The notes under the pieces: generated by a model
Databases searched by the model: none
Told to the model about the DNA's origin: nothing
What the model saw: only the letters and a program-made list of their open reading frames with translations
Assembly: GCA_015680685.1 (NCBI GenBank)
Contig: MNCI01009304.1
Coordinates: 328,332 to 392,331 of the forward strand
DNA length: 64,000 nucleotides
Direction: 5' to 3'
From: Gnetum montanum
Lineage: Eukaryota; Streptophyta; Gnetopsida; Gnetales; Gnetaceae
Position numbers and translations under genes: made by a program
Shown here: in pieces, positions 34,492 to 46,245 of the stretch
Layout: each line of letters starts with the position of its first letter
How positions within the stretch are numbered: position 1 is the first letter of the stretch

Positions 34492-35050
34492 TTGTCTACT
34501 CTGTACACTGTTCTAGGTGAATTTTGGAACAACGTATGCACACAGAAAGCTAGAAAAAGAGCGCTACTACTATTGTAATGGTTGCAAGATGACAATCTCC
34601 ACACATGGGTCAAGGGATGTGTGGATCTAAGACCTTCAGGAACACCTCCCTCGACTATATATAGTCCCTCATCTATGTCAACAACGAAGGCTAACATACC
34701 TCGTGTTGAGCCGGGTAACATGGTCTCAATAATATCATGAGTCAATTGCTCACTCAAATGAGACCATATGACAATGCTAAAATTATGCAAAATAAATGAT
34801 AAAAATGTACCAACATTTGGGCAAAACCATATTACATGTGGCCTAATCCGCATGTCATAGCTAGGTATGTTCGGTTCCAAAAGGCCAAACCAAGATAGCA
34901 CACCGACAAGTTCAACCACAAGGAGAAAAGGCCTAAGCCCCCTGCATAGAGCAAGAACTTTAGGTAAGTGAATTGAAACATATAAAATATATAAATTAAA
35001 AACAAAATAAAATAAGGCAAATCAATAAAACAAACAAGTAAATAATGTTC

Positions 35051-36560
35051 AACACACTCACGCTCACCCCATGAGACAAGGACATCAATGTTTATTTGAT
35101 GAATTTAATGCTTGCTGGGGTACATTTAAAAAATTCATTTGCAAATACAAAACATGTACATCCACTGTCTAGCCCAAGAAAGTAAAAAAAAAGGTACAAA
35201 AAACCAGCAACACTGAACAAATAAGTTACTCATGCGCCAGTTCCACGGAATTCATGTTATAGTGCACGTTGCAATAAAAGTGACAAGAGAACTCATTCAC
35301 AACACAGATCACACTACAACCCACAAACACGGCTCATAATGTAGCTCATGTTGCTATTCACAATGCATCTCACACTGCAACCCATGCAATGGCACAACTT
35401 ACGCTACATAAGCAGGTAACGCTAGGGGGTAACTCATGCTACCCACACAAAAATCGCAATTTTCTCTAGGGCACGCCTAGGCAAAAATCAGCAAACATTA
35501 GCTTTCCTACAATGCTCATGCTCATGCAAATTAGCAAAAATTAGCTTTCCTGGGGTGGTCATGCTCACACAAATCAGCAAAAATTGATTTTCCTAGGGTG
35601 CTCATGCCCTGTTTCCCCCCACTCAACAAAAATGGTGCCCTCTCAACCCCTGCACCTAGGCTCATGTCCTCATCATTCACGCCCTCACCACTCACGCTAG
35701 GCATGCCCTAGGTTACTCACACCAATGAATAAATCACACCAAAAACAAGAAATTGCACAAGTTTGAGTGTGCCCTTCCCATCACTCACGTTGCTCATGCC
35801 ATTACCCAAAAACAAAACAACAGCAGTGACCAGAAAAAATGCCAAACTCCAAAACCCTTGTAATGTCCCTGATGCCCAAAATTCACAATAATGAGAAAAT
35901 CATGGTATAAAACCCCAAAATACAGCAAAACTTTCACGCTGAAACTGTCACAAAGTGGTGGCCCCAATGGCTCACGCTGCACCTACGCTATGATTAAACA
36001 GCGTTAAAACAAGAACATACCTGCGCAGAGTCCCAGCCCATGAAGAAATCTTGGGTTGAGGAAGACATTGGATTAGTTATTCACTCTCCACGGCAAATGC
36101 CAAGCTTTCCTGCTTCTTCCCTTTACCTCCCTTGCCCTTCATCTTACTGCTCACGCCACCCTATCCTATTACTCATGCCACGCCACACACGCCCTGTAAC
36201 TCATGCTACCCTGCACTTCCTATTGCTCACGCTGCCAATCCTATAGCTCACGCTGCACTCTATACTAATGCCTCACTCTCTAGTCATGCTCACCACTCAT
36301 GCACTAACGCTTGCTAAAATAACTCATGTTTTGCACCTTTTAAATCCCTTCTATTTTTCTTACCCTTTTTAAACCCTCTATCCAATGTATCTACTTTATT
36401 TTATGCTTGTTCTATTTTATTTTTCATCTTTATTTTTCATTCTTGTGTTCTCTGGTTAATTTAGCCTAAACATCAAAATAAAATAAAACAAAAAGACCGA
36501 AAATTCATGAAACCATAAAAACCCACAACATTATTGTTCACATGAAAATGAATACCAATG
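35051..36560 (-). repeat. Region upstream of the antisense gene, word array
   Basis: 35250-36310 is dense in CTCACGCT, GCTCATGC and CACGCTGC words, the same vocabulary as the U3 of LTRs H and I. It lies 5' of the antisense gene and could be its promoter. No reliable coding sequence; short open stretches such as 35982-35794 have no recognisable domain. Confidence 0.5.
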
Positions 36561-36573
36561 GCCCGGTAAGACC

Positions 36574-36697
36574 TAAAACTACCATGCGGTCCTGGTATGA
36601 CATTAAACTACCCCTATGTTCCNNNNNNNNNNNNNNNNNNNNNNNNNNNNNATAGGGGTAGTTTAATGTCATACCAGGACCGCATGGTAGTTTTAGG
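36574..36697. repeat. Inverted repeat around a gap
   Basis: About 45 bp on each side of the N run are complementary (CCTAAAACTACCATGCGGTC against GACCGCATGGTAGTTTTAGG). The arm includes the TAGTTTAATGTCAT motif. Confidence 0.85.
36623..36651. other. Assembly gap (29 N)
   Basis: Run of N at the centre of an inverted repeat, a likely site of misjoining. Confidence 0.99.
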
Positions 36698-36751
36698 NGT
36701 CAAGAAAACCTCGCTCATGGTGCTCCTGGTTTAATTGGTAGGAACAAGCAT

Positions 36752-38240
36752 ATGGACAGCAAGAACCTCTTTTCAACGTTGTCTATCAATGGACCTCATG
36801 GGGCCATAAAAAGAGCGATTAACCTAGAATCCTTAGATCTAGACTCATCTACTTATGCTAACTTCATAGCATCCACTCGAGAAACATCAGACTGCCCCAA
36901 GGGTATGACTAAAACTTTGGACTTAGAAGCCAATAACATCACTAAAGATCCCCTCGTTGAAGTCCCCATCACTATGTCTAGTGGAAAAGTTAAAACATTA
37001 AAACTGAGTACTCTACTAAATCCACAACTTGCCTATGACATTACACAAGTGCTAAAGAACAACATCAAAACATTCACTTGGTCATATACCGATATGCCAG
37101 GACTCGACCCTCGAATCATCCAGCATAACATCATCCTTGATGAACAACTCAGACCAGTAAAGTAAAAAGCACAAAAGGTTAAACCTGAGGTAGCGTTGGA
37201 AATTCGTAACGAAATCACGAAGGTCTACCAAGCTGATTTCATCCAAGCTATTGACTATGCTAATTGGGTATCCAACATTGTTGTAGTCCCCAAGAAGAAC
37301 GGCAGCATTCGCATATGCATTGACTTCTGTGACCTCAACATAGCCACTATAAAGGATGACTTCTTGCTACCCAGTATCAATCAACTCGTTGACTCAACTA
37401 CCGGGCATGCATTGTTATCCTTTATGGATGGATTCTCAAGATACAAACAAAATAGGATCAACCTGGAACACCAACTCAAGACAACCTTCATGACATCTTG
37501 GGGCATATTTTGTTATACGATGATGTCATTCAGTCTCAAAAATGTAGGTGCTACATATCAACAAGTAATGACATATATATTTAGAGATTATATGCTTGAT
37601 TCTCTCAACGATTATGTAGATGACATTGTAGTTAAGTCCAAACTAACCAAGCAATACGCAAAGGACCTAGACTTGGTACTCAAACATTATCTCAAATATG
37701 ACCTTCGACTTAACCCAAAGAAATGTGTCTTTGGAGTCAAAATGGGCAAAATTCTTGGCTTCATAGTCTCAGAAACATGGATACAAGTAGACCCCAATAA
37801 GGTTAAAGCAATAACTAGCATGCAACCACCTAAGAACCTTACCAAACTACGTGGCCTGTAAGGTAGACTACAATTCATTAGATGTTTTATTGCAAAATTG
37901 ATGGACAAGTTGAAACCCATGTAGCATTTACTGCGAAAGAATGTCCATTTTCAATGGACTCAATAGTGCCAGGAAGCATTTGAAAACATAAAAATGGAGT
38001 TGGCTCAACTGCCGATAGTTCATCCCCTGCAAAACAATAAACCTTTTTACATCTACCTCGCTACATCTGATTCATCTATTGCATCCATGCTTTTCCAAAA
38101 ATGAGAAGATGAAGCCGAGATCCCCGTTTATTATTTAATCCATGCCTTAATTACCTACGAACAACCATACAAAGACATGGAGAGATCATGTCTTGCCCTG
38201 GTCTTTTCCTTGAAAAAGTGATGATATTATCTCTTCCATA
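36752..38240 (+). pseudogene. Reverse transcriptase of element H/I
   Basis: A leading part (36752-37165) ends in LDPRIIQHNIIL. The RT domain (37196-37861) has WVSNIVVVPKKNGSIRICID, LLSFMDGFSRYKQ, VGATYQQVMTYIFRD, NDYVDDIVVKSK (catalytic YVDD intact), LNPKKCVFGV and ILGFIV. The thumb and connection to RNase H run on to 38240 with stops. YVDDIVVKSK and the GKILGFIVS...I.VDP order are typical of the Tat lineage. Single stops (37164, 37861) and later ones break the frame, but this is among the best preserved pol domains here. Confidence 0.88.
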
Positions 38241-38269
38241 ACCAAGTCTATATCATTTGCAAAGATAAC

Positions 38270-38900
38270 ATGCTTCAAGCTATCACTAACAACATCTATG
38301 AATCAAGTAAGATAGCTAGATGGAAAGTGATGATTACTAAATTTGACCTACGCTATGTAACTCAATCCTCCACTAGGGGTCAAGCAGTAGTTAGTCAATT
38401 GATCGCTTCACCAACACAAGATCAAGTGATAATTAATCCCGAATTCCCTGATGAAAGTATTAATAGCATCAACACTGTGCCTGATAACTATGATGCAATC
38501 CTTTACTTCAATGGGGCTTTAACTTCCCGAGGAGGAAGTGCTACAGCCATCATAATGTATCCTTCTGGAGAAATTTGGCCCTTTGCCTATCGACTAACAT
38601 TCCCTTGTACCAACAACATGGTAGAGTACGAAAGTCTACTTAAAGGTCTAGTAGCAACACTAACTTTAGGAATCACACATCTTGTAGTTCGAGGTGACTC
38701 ACAGTTAGTAATCAATCAAGTCACAGAAGTTTATGCATGCAAGGCTTCTCATTTACAACCATACTGTGACCTAACTAAACACTTGCTAAAACAACTGATC
38801 AACGTAGATGTGCAACATATTACTCGGAACAAAAATACCATCGCCGATGCACTTGCTACACTAGCCTTAAACATGGCACCTAAAATGTTCTATATGTTAC
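38270..38900 (+). pseudogene. RNase H (Tat-type) of element H/I
   Basis: The first part of an open frame running 38270-39259: LYFNGALTSRGGSATAIIM, CTNNMVEYESLLKGL, VVRGDSQLVINQV and NTIADALATLA. These are the four signature blocks of the archaeal-type RNase H of Tat elements: the first Asp is changed to Asn in FNGA, the others (E in EYE, D in GDS, D in ADA) remain. Loss of the first catalytic Asp would inactivate it. Confidence 0.85.
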
Positions 38901-38979
38901 CTAGTTCCATAACAAATTGTACCAAACCCATAACCGATGATCTCGATGAAATACCCATAGCATCCGTCAGTACTACACA

Positions 38980-40220
38980 AGAGATAGAATGGTATGATGA
39001 CATAAAGGAGTACCTTCTACAAGGAGAATCGCCACAACATCTGATGAGTGCTCAAAAAGACATAGTGCAAAAACACTCTCGGAAATATGCATTAATAGGA
39101 GACACATTATGTCATAGATCCTATGAAGTCATTCTATTAGTGTGCGTTAATAGTATTGATGGTCAAACGATAGTGAAAAAGATTCATGAAGGACTTTGCG
39201 GAGGTCATATAGCACCCAAAGAAATGGCAACGAAAATTAGACATTTGGGCTACTACTAGCCACACATGGAATACGATTGCTTCTCCAGGGTCAAGAAATG
39301 TAACATTTTCCAAAAGCATGATAACCTAATACATGTGCCACCTAATGAGTCGCATACCACAAAAATCACATGGCCATTTCAAAGATGGGGATTAGACATC
39401 ATTGGGCCGATAACACCACCATCTTTAGCAGGACATAGCTTCATCATCACCGTGACCGAATATTTCACAAAATGGGTAGAAGCTATTCCCCTTAGGAGAA
39501 TCATATCTAAACATGTTTGCAATTTCATATTAGAAAACATCGTAACTCGCTTTGGTATCCCCATGACCATAGTCACCGATAATGGACCATAGTTCAACAG
39601 TACGGATACTAAACGTTTCTGTGAAAGCCTAGGTATTAAACACTCATTTTCATCACCCTACTACCAACAAAGAAATGGTTAAGTGAGTCTACGAATAAAA
39701 TGATCATCATGGTGCAAAAAAGATGTTGAATCAAAGTAAGAGACGATGGCACGAGTAGTTAATCTATGCATTATGGACATATCAAACAACACATCGAATG
39801 TCCATAGGTAAGACACCATATAGCCTTGTATATGGATCTGAAGTTGTGTTACCTTTGGAGTTACAAGTTCCCTCATTGCAGATAACACTCTCTAGCCTCC
39901 TCGATGAAGGTCAGAACAATGAGCTACGCATTGTTGACCTTGACTCGGTGGAAGAAGAAAGGGTATGAGCACTTGAACAAATCGAATGGTACCAAAGACG
40001 ACAGCGGCAACATCATCAACATGATCCACATAAGAAGCCGATTAAAGAAGGTGACCTAGGTCTCAAGGCGATTTGCGAACACTCGGATAAATTCTTAGCT
40101 AATTAGGAAGGACCTTAGTCACCAAGGCATATGATAATGGGGCATTTAAGCTCACCGACATGAATGGAAACGAGTTCGCCAATCCTACAAATCACATGTA
40201 CCTGAAACCATACTACATCT
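38980..40220 (+). pseudogene. Integrase of element H/I
   Basis: The H2C2 zinc domain is seen as IHEGLCGGHIAPKEMATKI, then VKKCNIFQKH with the second Cys (first of the pair changed). The DDE core has FQRWGLDIIGPITP (39380-39420), FITKV-like FTKWVEAIPL, and PMTIVTDNGP (39562-39591). The C-terminal chromatin-facing part ends VTKAYDNGAFKLTDMNGNEF then LKPYYI near 40220. Frames break after 39592. Order and motifs leave little doubt. Confidence 0.85.
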
Positions 40221-41727
40221 AATGAGCTTAAGGTACATTTCGGTCCTAGCATTACAACCTAAAACTAATACCATAGAACAGTCCTAGACCTATGACTTAA
40301 AACTAGCACCACAGAATGTCTTGGCATCATGAAAATAAACACACACCACAGAGCTCTATCCGGTATGACACTAAATTATCACGCTTGTCCACCGGAGTCC
40401 ACTAAGACTATAAATTGGTCTGCCTCTTCATAGTCCACCACGACTCTAACCTAGCACTGCATCATCCACTACAATGATAAACTGGCAACATCCAAAGGAT
40501 TATGATATTAAACTAGTCCACAATAGTCTACCAAGACTACAAAATGGTGACATCATCAACAACTTGGCATTATTTAAAAAGACATGTTGCTACAATCAGC
40601 TGTTTGTGCTCACCAAAAACTTACTGCATGACCTTTCACATAGACCTTGATAAAATTGATGTTCTTCAAGATTTTGTTTGCCTTGAAACTCCACATGATG
40701 GCTCCATTCCATCGACTATGTTCAAGTTTAAAGTATTTGACTAATCGAATCATTTGTGGTTTTCTTATTCCCTTGGAGTTGTGTTTGTAGGATGACATGC
40801 TTGAGACATTCGTGCACAGATATAGTTCATCATGACGACAAAGTACCACATTCTTCCTAACGCATACAACTGGGTTAATCAATCCATTCACAAGTACATT
40901 CCCGACTCCTGATACGTTCCCTATTCCCTATCATGTCCCAATTATCCTATTTAATTACATTCCCCTAGATACATTCTACTCCCCCAAATCTCTTGATACA
41001 TTGTTGCATATTGTGATCCTCTAAGTAGTTGCAACACAAAACACAGTACATGGTGCATGACACAAAATGCAAGCACTCAAACATGAGCAAGGCACAAAAA
41101 ATAGGCTCTTTCAAAAAGACCAAAAAAGAAAAAGAAAGATAAAACAAAGAAAAAACAAAACAAAATAAGAAAATAAAAGAAAAAAGAAAAAGAGAATAAA
41201 AAGGTCAAAGAGAAAAATGCACAGAAAAGGTCTTCATAACCCCGTTGACATCATAGAATAAAGACCATTGGTTCTTCTCATACAAGCCCCAGGTGAGAAG
41301 GCAATTATCTTGGAAAAACACTCGTGTCTCAAATGATCGTGTTGCACGTCATCGTGTGGCTTTGGCTATTTACAATAGGCTCCCTCAACCATGACACAAG
41401 GGTCTCATTTCTCCAAAGAACGCACCTCCTATGCCTTGGTTCCAAGTCTGCTATATATTGGCTATTAACAAGGACCGAAAATTGGCTCACTCATATGAGA
41501 GCATCCCTCTCCCGCAGTTCAAACAACGACACTCTTCGACCAATCCCTAATCCTCCCAGTCATTTTCTTTTTTCTTTAAAATAAATCTTCCTCAATCCAA
41601 TGTACTTTTGAACATGGTGTGATGACATCCAGCTAGGAGCCAACAGACGATGCTTGGTGCCAGGTCGATCATGGTGTTTTGTACTTCTTTGTCAACGTCT
41701 CTCGGGTGGATTCCTCCAGATGTCAAC
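40221..41727. other. 3' spacer of element H/I
   Basis: No recognisable coding domain. 40260-40530 carries loose copies of the GATATTAAACTAG and TCCACAATAGTCTACC words. 41095-41220 is a purine-rich A/G low-complexity tract. Confidence 0.55.
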
Positions 41728-41740
41728 AAAGAGGGGCCAA
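41728..41740 (+). other. Polypurine tract of element H/I
   Basis: AAAGAGGGGCCAA abuts the 3' LTR start TGAAACACC; the F/G tract is nearly identical. Confidence 0.7.
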
Positions 41741-43491
41741 TGAAACACCACAAAATTTTAGTTTGAAAAAAGAACGATTCAAGCCCCTTTCAGCATTCAG
41801 GAGGCAAAAATTGACTAAGGCATGGAACTCACACCCAGCTTGCTCATGTTGTCAAGCTAGCTTTCCCTCAACATGACCAACCCTATAGAGTTTCCAAATC
41901 AGGTCAAAACAATCCTAATTTGAACAGACAAGGCCCCCTCAGGGCCCACTAATGATTACTCCAAGTTTCAGCATCCAAAATCCAAGATTTCAAGTTAAAA
42001 TCGCATAAATCTTGCTACTCACGCGGAGGTCACGCCCAGGTCATGCTGGCAGCGTGAGCCCAGCGTGAGTCCAACATGAGTAACTCAAAACTACCTCAAA
42101 ATAGCCCCAAAAAAGCGTCAAAATGGTCTGACTTCGAAGGTACAACTAACCCTAAAGTTCCATTAATTATTTCTTTGACTTTCGACCTCCAGAACTTTAG
42201 ATTTTAGCTCGAAAAATGTTCATTTTCATTGCTCACGCCCTAGTCATGCCCAGGTCACGCTGACAGTGTGAGCCCAGCATGAGTTGCCAGAATGACTTAG
42301 ATCAAGGCATAGACAGACTCAAATTCAGCTTGCAAGTCATCCCTAAGGGTAGGCACCAGTTACACTTGAAAGATAGGTCTCAAAAAATCAAGATTTGGTG
42401 TGAAATAAACTATCCCAACTTGCTCACGCCCAGCTCACGCCTAGGTCACACTGACAGCGTGAGCCCAACGTGAGCTATCAAAAGTGGTCTAGAGCACTTC
42501 AGAGACACACCAAGGGTATGCTAGGAAAAGATCAACTCATTTTGATAGCCTTCATGAAGCAAAAAAATCTGCAACAGTCATAGAACCACTCATGTTGGCA
42601 TCCTGCAGCAACTAGTTCATGATCGGGAAGTTCCAAGCAAGCCAGAATCAAGATCTCTTGTTGTATATTATTATTTTATTGTAAATTTGCAAGATTTGTG
42701 AGCTTGCCAAGCTCTTACACTTCAAATTTTATGCATGAGCGTAATGTAAATCAATACACATTGTAAGATACAATGCATCTGGTCTAGAACGTAGTCTGCC
42801 CATGTACACCTGTCACACGATCCATTTTTCTCTCATCTCACAGCCATTGATCTCATTCACAAATCCTACTACCAAGCCTAGAAAAATGCATAAATACCCT
42901 ATTCATTTACATAAACAGGGTTTGAAACTTTGCAAAAAGAATGACCTATAGAGCATTGACTGGCAACCTTGGGTGCTGGAGCCCGTACATGACCCCTAGC
43001 ACTTGAGCATCCAAACATGCTTCATCCTTCATCCTTCATCCCGGGGCTTGATGCTTGACCTACCATCTACACATGCAGCTGTGTTTTGACTGGTGCACTT
43101 CACTCTCTAAATTAATACAATATAGTCTTTTGCCTTCCATTACATTATTTACATTACTCTGGTCCATTGCACCGTTTACATTATTCTGATTCATTGCACT
43201 TTTTACATTATTCTAGTTCATTTTTTTACATTTTCATCATTCTGGTTTGTTCTTACGTTACATCTACACTCCGTTTACATATTTGTATTACGTTTGTTAT
43301 GATAACCCTAGCGCAAGCTGTAGCTTATGCTCAGAGAAGTCCTTGGTTGATTTTCGTGTAGACCATCCAAGGCACTTTGCCTTCGTTTTTCTAGCTTACC
43401 CTCAAGCGAAGGCGAGTCATCTGTATCTCTCTAGAGATCTTTCGGTGTTTGTTCTTCCTCCAACCTTACGCCAATGATTTTGAATGGTACA
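41741..43491 (+). repeat. 3' LTR of element H/I (1751 bp)
   Basis: Starts TGAAACACCACAAAATTTTA and ends GAATGGTACA; pairs with LTR H. Followed at once by the ACATT duplication. Confidence 0.88.
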
Positions 43492-43496
43492 ACATT

Positions 43497-45209
43497 TAGC
43501 TTATTTTTACCTCCTATAATCATGATCACTACTTTATTCTTTAGACTCTTCAACAATTTTCAAGACAGCTTAAAATCTACTATCCATAGAGTCCCATAAC
43601 TGATCTACCTTAGCTAAAATTTTACAAGTAAATTTTTGAAGTAACAAGGTTTTTCAGTTCACCACCTCATCAAGTGATGATTCCTCCTCATTGTCACAAA
43701 ATCAAATCTGCCTCTTGCAAATGGAAGGATCATAGTTATATTTTTTTGCACTTTCACATTTTCTCAACTCTCCTTCTTTTATCACCTACTTAATTGGCCA
43801 TTAGATCTAATGGGCTCTTAATTCTAACAATCATCCTTGGGTATAAACTCCAAGAGTTCTTCTCATTTCTAATCAGAGCCCATCTATGATATGGTAAAGT
43901 TGCTCCTGTTGAGAATAACCATGACCAGGACATCTATGCAATAGAGAATAATATAGCCCATGGTGGCATCCAAGGTTTTATGTATCCCTTATTTCAATCC
44001 ATGAATCTACCTCCTCAAGTTAGACACTTGAGAGTGTGTTTAATATTTATCATTGAATAATTCAAGCATTACAGTCCACTATTTAATGCATTCTAGTTCT
44101 TAGAACCAATACCAGCTATTTTCTTCTTTAATGAGTGTCCTAGCAAATAACTTAAGCTTTTGCCAATCATTTTCTATATTTTTCAAGGCACAGGCATTGT
44201 GGAAAGCTTGAAGATGGTTCTGTGGATCTAAGTTATATTCCCCTTTGAACTTAGGAATATTTTTCATATCTATCCTCTTGAACTAACTATCCTTTACATG
44301 CCTTATAGGAATTCTCACTACTCTACAATGTTTAGCATGCTTTGGATAGTGAGCAAAGGCTCATCAAGGCCATAATACTAATGTCTACGATGCCCTCTAC
44401 TATCCCTTCACTCATGGCAATGGGCCTTTCTTGAATGCCTGTGCCTTGAGTCTTGACTTGCTTGATAGTCCCTATAATCATCGTAGTCCCATTTGTCACC
44501 TCCTTCACAATCATGCCCCTTGCGATTGCATTCAAAGCTAGAAGAGAAAGATGATGATAAAGGTGAATAGCAAGGAGGACTACCACCATCATAATGCCTA
44601 CCACCCCCTCTTCAGTAGTCATAGCCATGATCTTACTACTTGCCTATATCCTTGCCATGACTCTCCTCCTTGGATCCCCCTTTATCATTGGATCTGTTCT
44701 TACCAGAAGCTAGATTATGGATCTTGGACTATAGGTTCTAGTTTTGACCTCCTTCACTAAATTCAAAGAGAGGATTTTCTCTAAATCAAAAACCCCCCAA
44801 AAAAGGGTTCTCCACCATGTTTTTGGTACGTCAGGAATGGGAAATCATTGGACCACTTTCCCTTTGAAAATTCATAATGTTGCTCTAGCTATCACTCCCT
44901 TAGACATTGTACATCTATGGGATGGTAATCACTAGCATCACTATCCTTCACAACCTATTTAGCATGAAGCCCTTTGATGCCCAACCAAATAATATTTTGT
45001 TAAAGCATTGTAGGAATGGATCGATCGGACAACAACATAATGTTTCCCTCTATGTCATGCCATCACAACAATTCATCTTAGTGTAGGACAAAGGTGAAAT
45101 TGGGTACATACTCATCAAGATGAGAATATACTACTATGTATTGTTGGGACATTTTCTGATTTACCCCATCAAACTTGGGTAGAGAATCACTCCTATGAGG
45201 AGAAGACAT
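43497..45209 (-). pseudogene. Gag N-terminal part of element B
   Basis: The ATG is the complement of 45207-45209 (MSSPHRSDSLP). The reading MSQQYIVVYSHLDEYVPNF then FTFVLH at about 45155-45080 is the conserved N-terminal block also seen in A, K and L. Further left, positions 44000-44350 align with A 2450-2760, and 43540-43640 with A 1975-2075 (the WDSMD segment). Stops and frame changes throughout. Confidence 0.75.
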
Positions 45210-45352
45210 TTTGTGTTATAAAATAAGAAATGCAGTGCGCTTCTTAAAATTATTGTAGTTATATTAATTTATGATATGACTTTAATGTTCGTCCTAACAA
45301 TCTTGAATAATTTTTTACTAAGTCCTAGATATCATACATAACAAGCAAAAGA

Positions 45353-45371
45353 TCCCTCACAACAATGCCAA
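45353..45371 (-). other. Primer-binding site of element B
   Basis: The complement reads TTGGCATTGTTGTGAGGG, a decayed tRNA-Asp-type site directly next to LTR E. Confidence 0.65.
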
Positions 45372-46240
45372 TGATGAATGGTGATGTACCCCTACACCCA
45401 ACCATATGAATCACAAATGTTCACAAGCAATCCAGTCAAATTTTATGGACCTTAAGTTCCCATGTATACTAGTTCTAGGATGTGAAATATAATCATGATG
45501 ATCATTGTCTTCCCAACTACACTTGTGAAACCTAGTTGTATGGTTAAGTGTAATTGAGGCACAAGATTTTTATTCTTTTATATTTTATTCATCTATGATT
45601 AACAACAAGTTGAAACTTAATTTATGAACCACTTTAACTAATCTAATTGCTAATTAATAACTAACTATCCTAACATAAGCATCCAGTCCCACTTTCTGTG
45701 CACATCCTAAACACATATAATGTTGCTTGATTATCAAATGTTAAGCATTGCTGGGATAACCAAGTGTCATGTGCATGCTTGAAGCAATTGTACTTATGTG
45801 CTTAATCAACTATTATTTAATCTAGCTCACTTACTTTAGCTTAATTACTTGGTAGTATTAAATGAAATTGCAAAAATCATTAAATGCATAAATAAAATAT
45901 TTAAGCTAGCCCAGGTTCTGCAAGTTTTGATCAAAAATCTCATCTTTATTGCCACACACACTACCATGCTTAGGTACAAAAATGCTCAAATACATATTTG
46001 TACACTCAATGACTCCTACTATGGGTGCTTTGGAAAATATTCCAACTCTGGAGAAATGAAACTACAAGAGCTCTTTTATGCTATAACAAAAACCTCTCTA
46101 AACTATGTGCCCAAGCACTATATTTATAGGCCAGCACACACCCCGTGATATCGAATATCTGACATCACTTCTTGAGCCCCAATATTAGATATCTGATATC
46201 AAGGCTATAATATCAGAGCCAAACCAAATATGGTTCATCA
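45372..46240 (-). repeat. 5' LTR of element B (LTR E, 869 bp)
   Basis: Starts TGATGAATGGTGATGTACCC and ends ATGGTTCATCA; pairs with 9463-10314. TATA complement at 46121-46128; GATATC/GATATT U3 words at 46145-46220. Followed by ATTAT. Confidence 0.88.
46121..46128 (-). promoter_or_regulatory. TATA box of LTR E
   Basis: The complement reads TATAAATA in GGCCTATAAATATAGTGC. Confidence 0.6.
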
Positions 46241-46245
46241 ATTAT

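Larger units (their letters stand above)
31306..35050 (-). pseudogene. Antisense spliced gene inside H/I; PF20167-like domain
   Basis: Minus-strand exons joined by GT-AG introns at 34410-34491, 34043-34140, 32897-32996 and 32525-32607 (82-100 bp, T-rich 3' ends); a further acceptor lies at 34942. The exons encode HGLHEDDSGLALAHTALEAF (34402-34340), VPLDEVTVLSGCTEATLSMK and SYFTTQVQGVKVSFHLTAEF followed by FSDLFSIPVDG (34040-33700). A Lys/Glu-rich stretch (33110-32600) follows, then MAEQGAQIDLLNRKFHDWKS (31878 on). The middle block recalls the plant transposon-protein domain PF20167, known as an extra or antisense ORF in some Tat elements. Stops (for example near 34265 and after 33657) make it a pseudogene. 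Function unknown. Confidence 0.65.
24917..43491 (+). mobile_element. Element H/I: 18.6-kb Tat-like retrotransposon
   Basis: LTRs at 24917-26754 and 41741-43491 in the same orientation, flanked by ACATT (24912-24916 and 43492-43496). PBS at 26759 and polypurine tract at 41728 fit plus orientation. Internal order: leader, gag (27367-29700), protease (29900-30700), an antisense spliced gene (about 35050-31300), RT (36752-38240), RNase H (38270-38900), integrase (38980-40220), spacer. It sits in element B's gag, whose halves align with element A across the break. Large size, an extra gene and the RT type match the Tat (Ogre/Retand-like) group. All frames carry stops. Confidence 0.88.
9463..46240 (-). 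mobile_element. Element B: Athila-like retrotransposon split by two later insertions
   Basis: Both LTRs are present: 9463-10314 (3') and 45372-46240 (5'). They are flanked by ATTAT at 9458-9462 and 46241-46245. Internal parts in minus-strand order are gag start 45209 to 43497, gag 24911 to 24315, protease (about 15720 to 15233), RT (14790 to 14121), RNase H (to about 13690) and IN (to about 12380). Removing F/G and H/I leaves about 9.8 kb, a normal size. At both break points the flanks align continuously with element A (near 1300-1330 and near 1910). LTR-LTR pairing plus an identical TSD makes the 36.8-kb span well supported. Confidence 0.88.
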
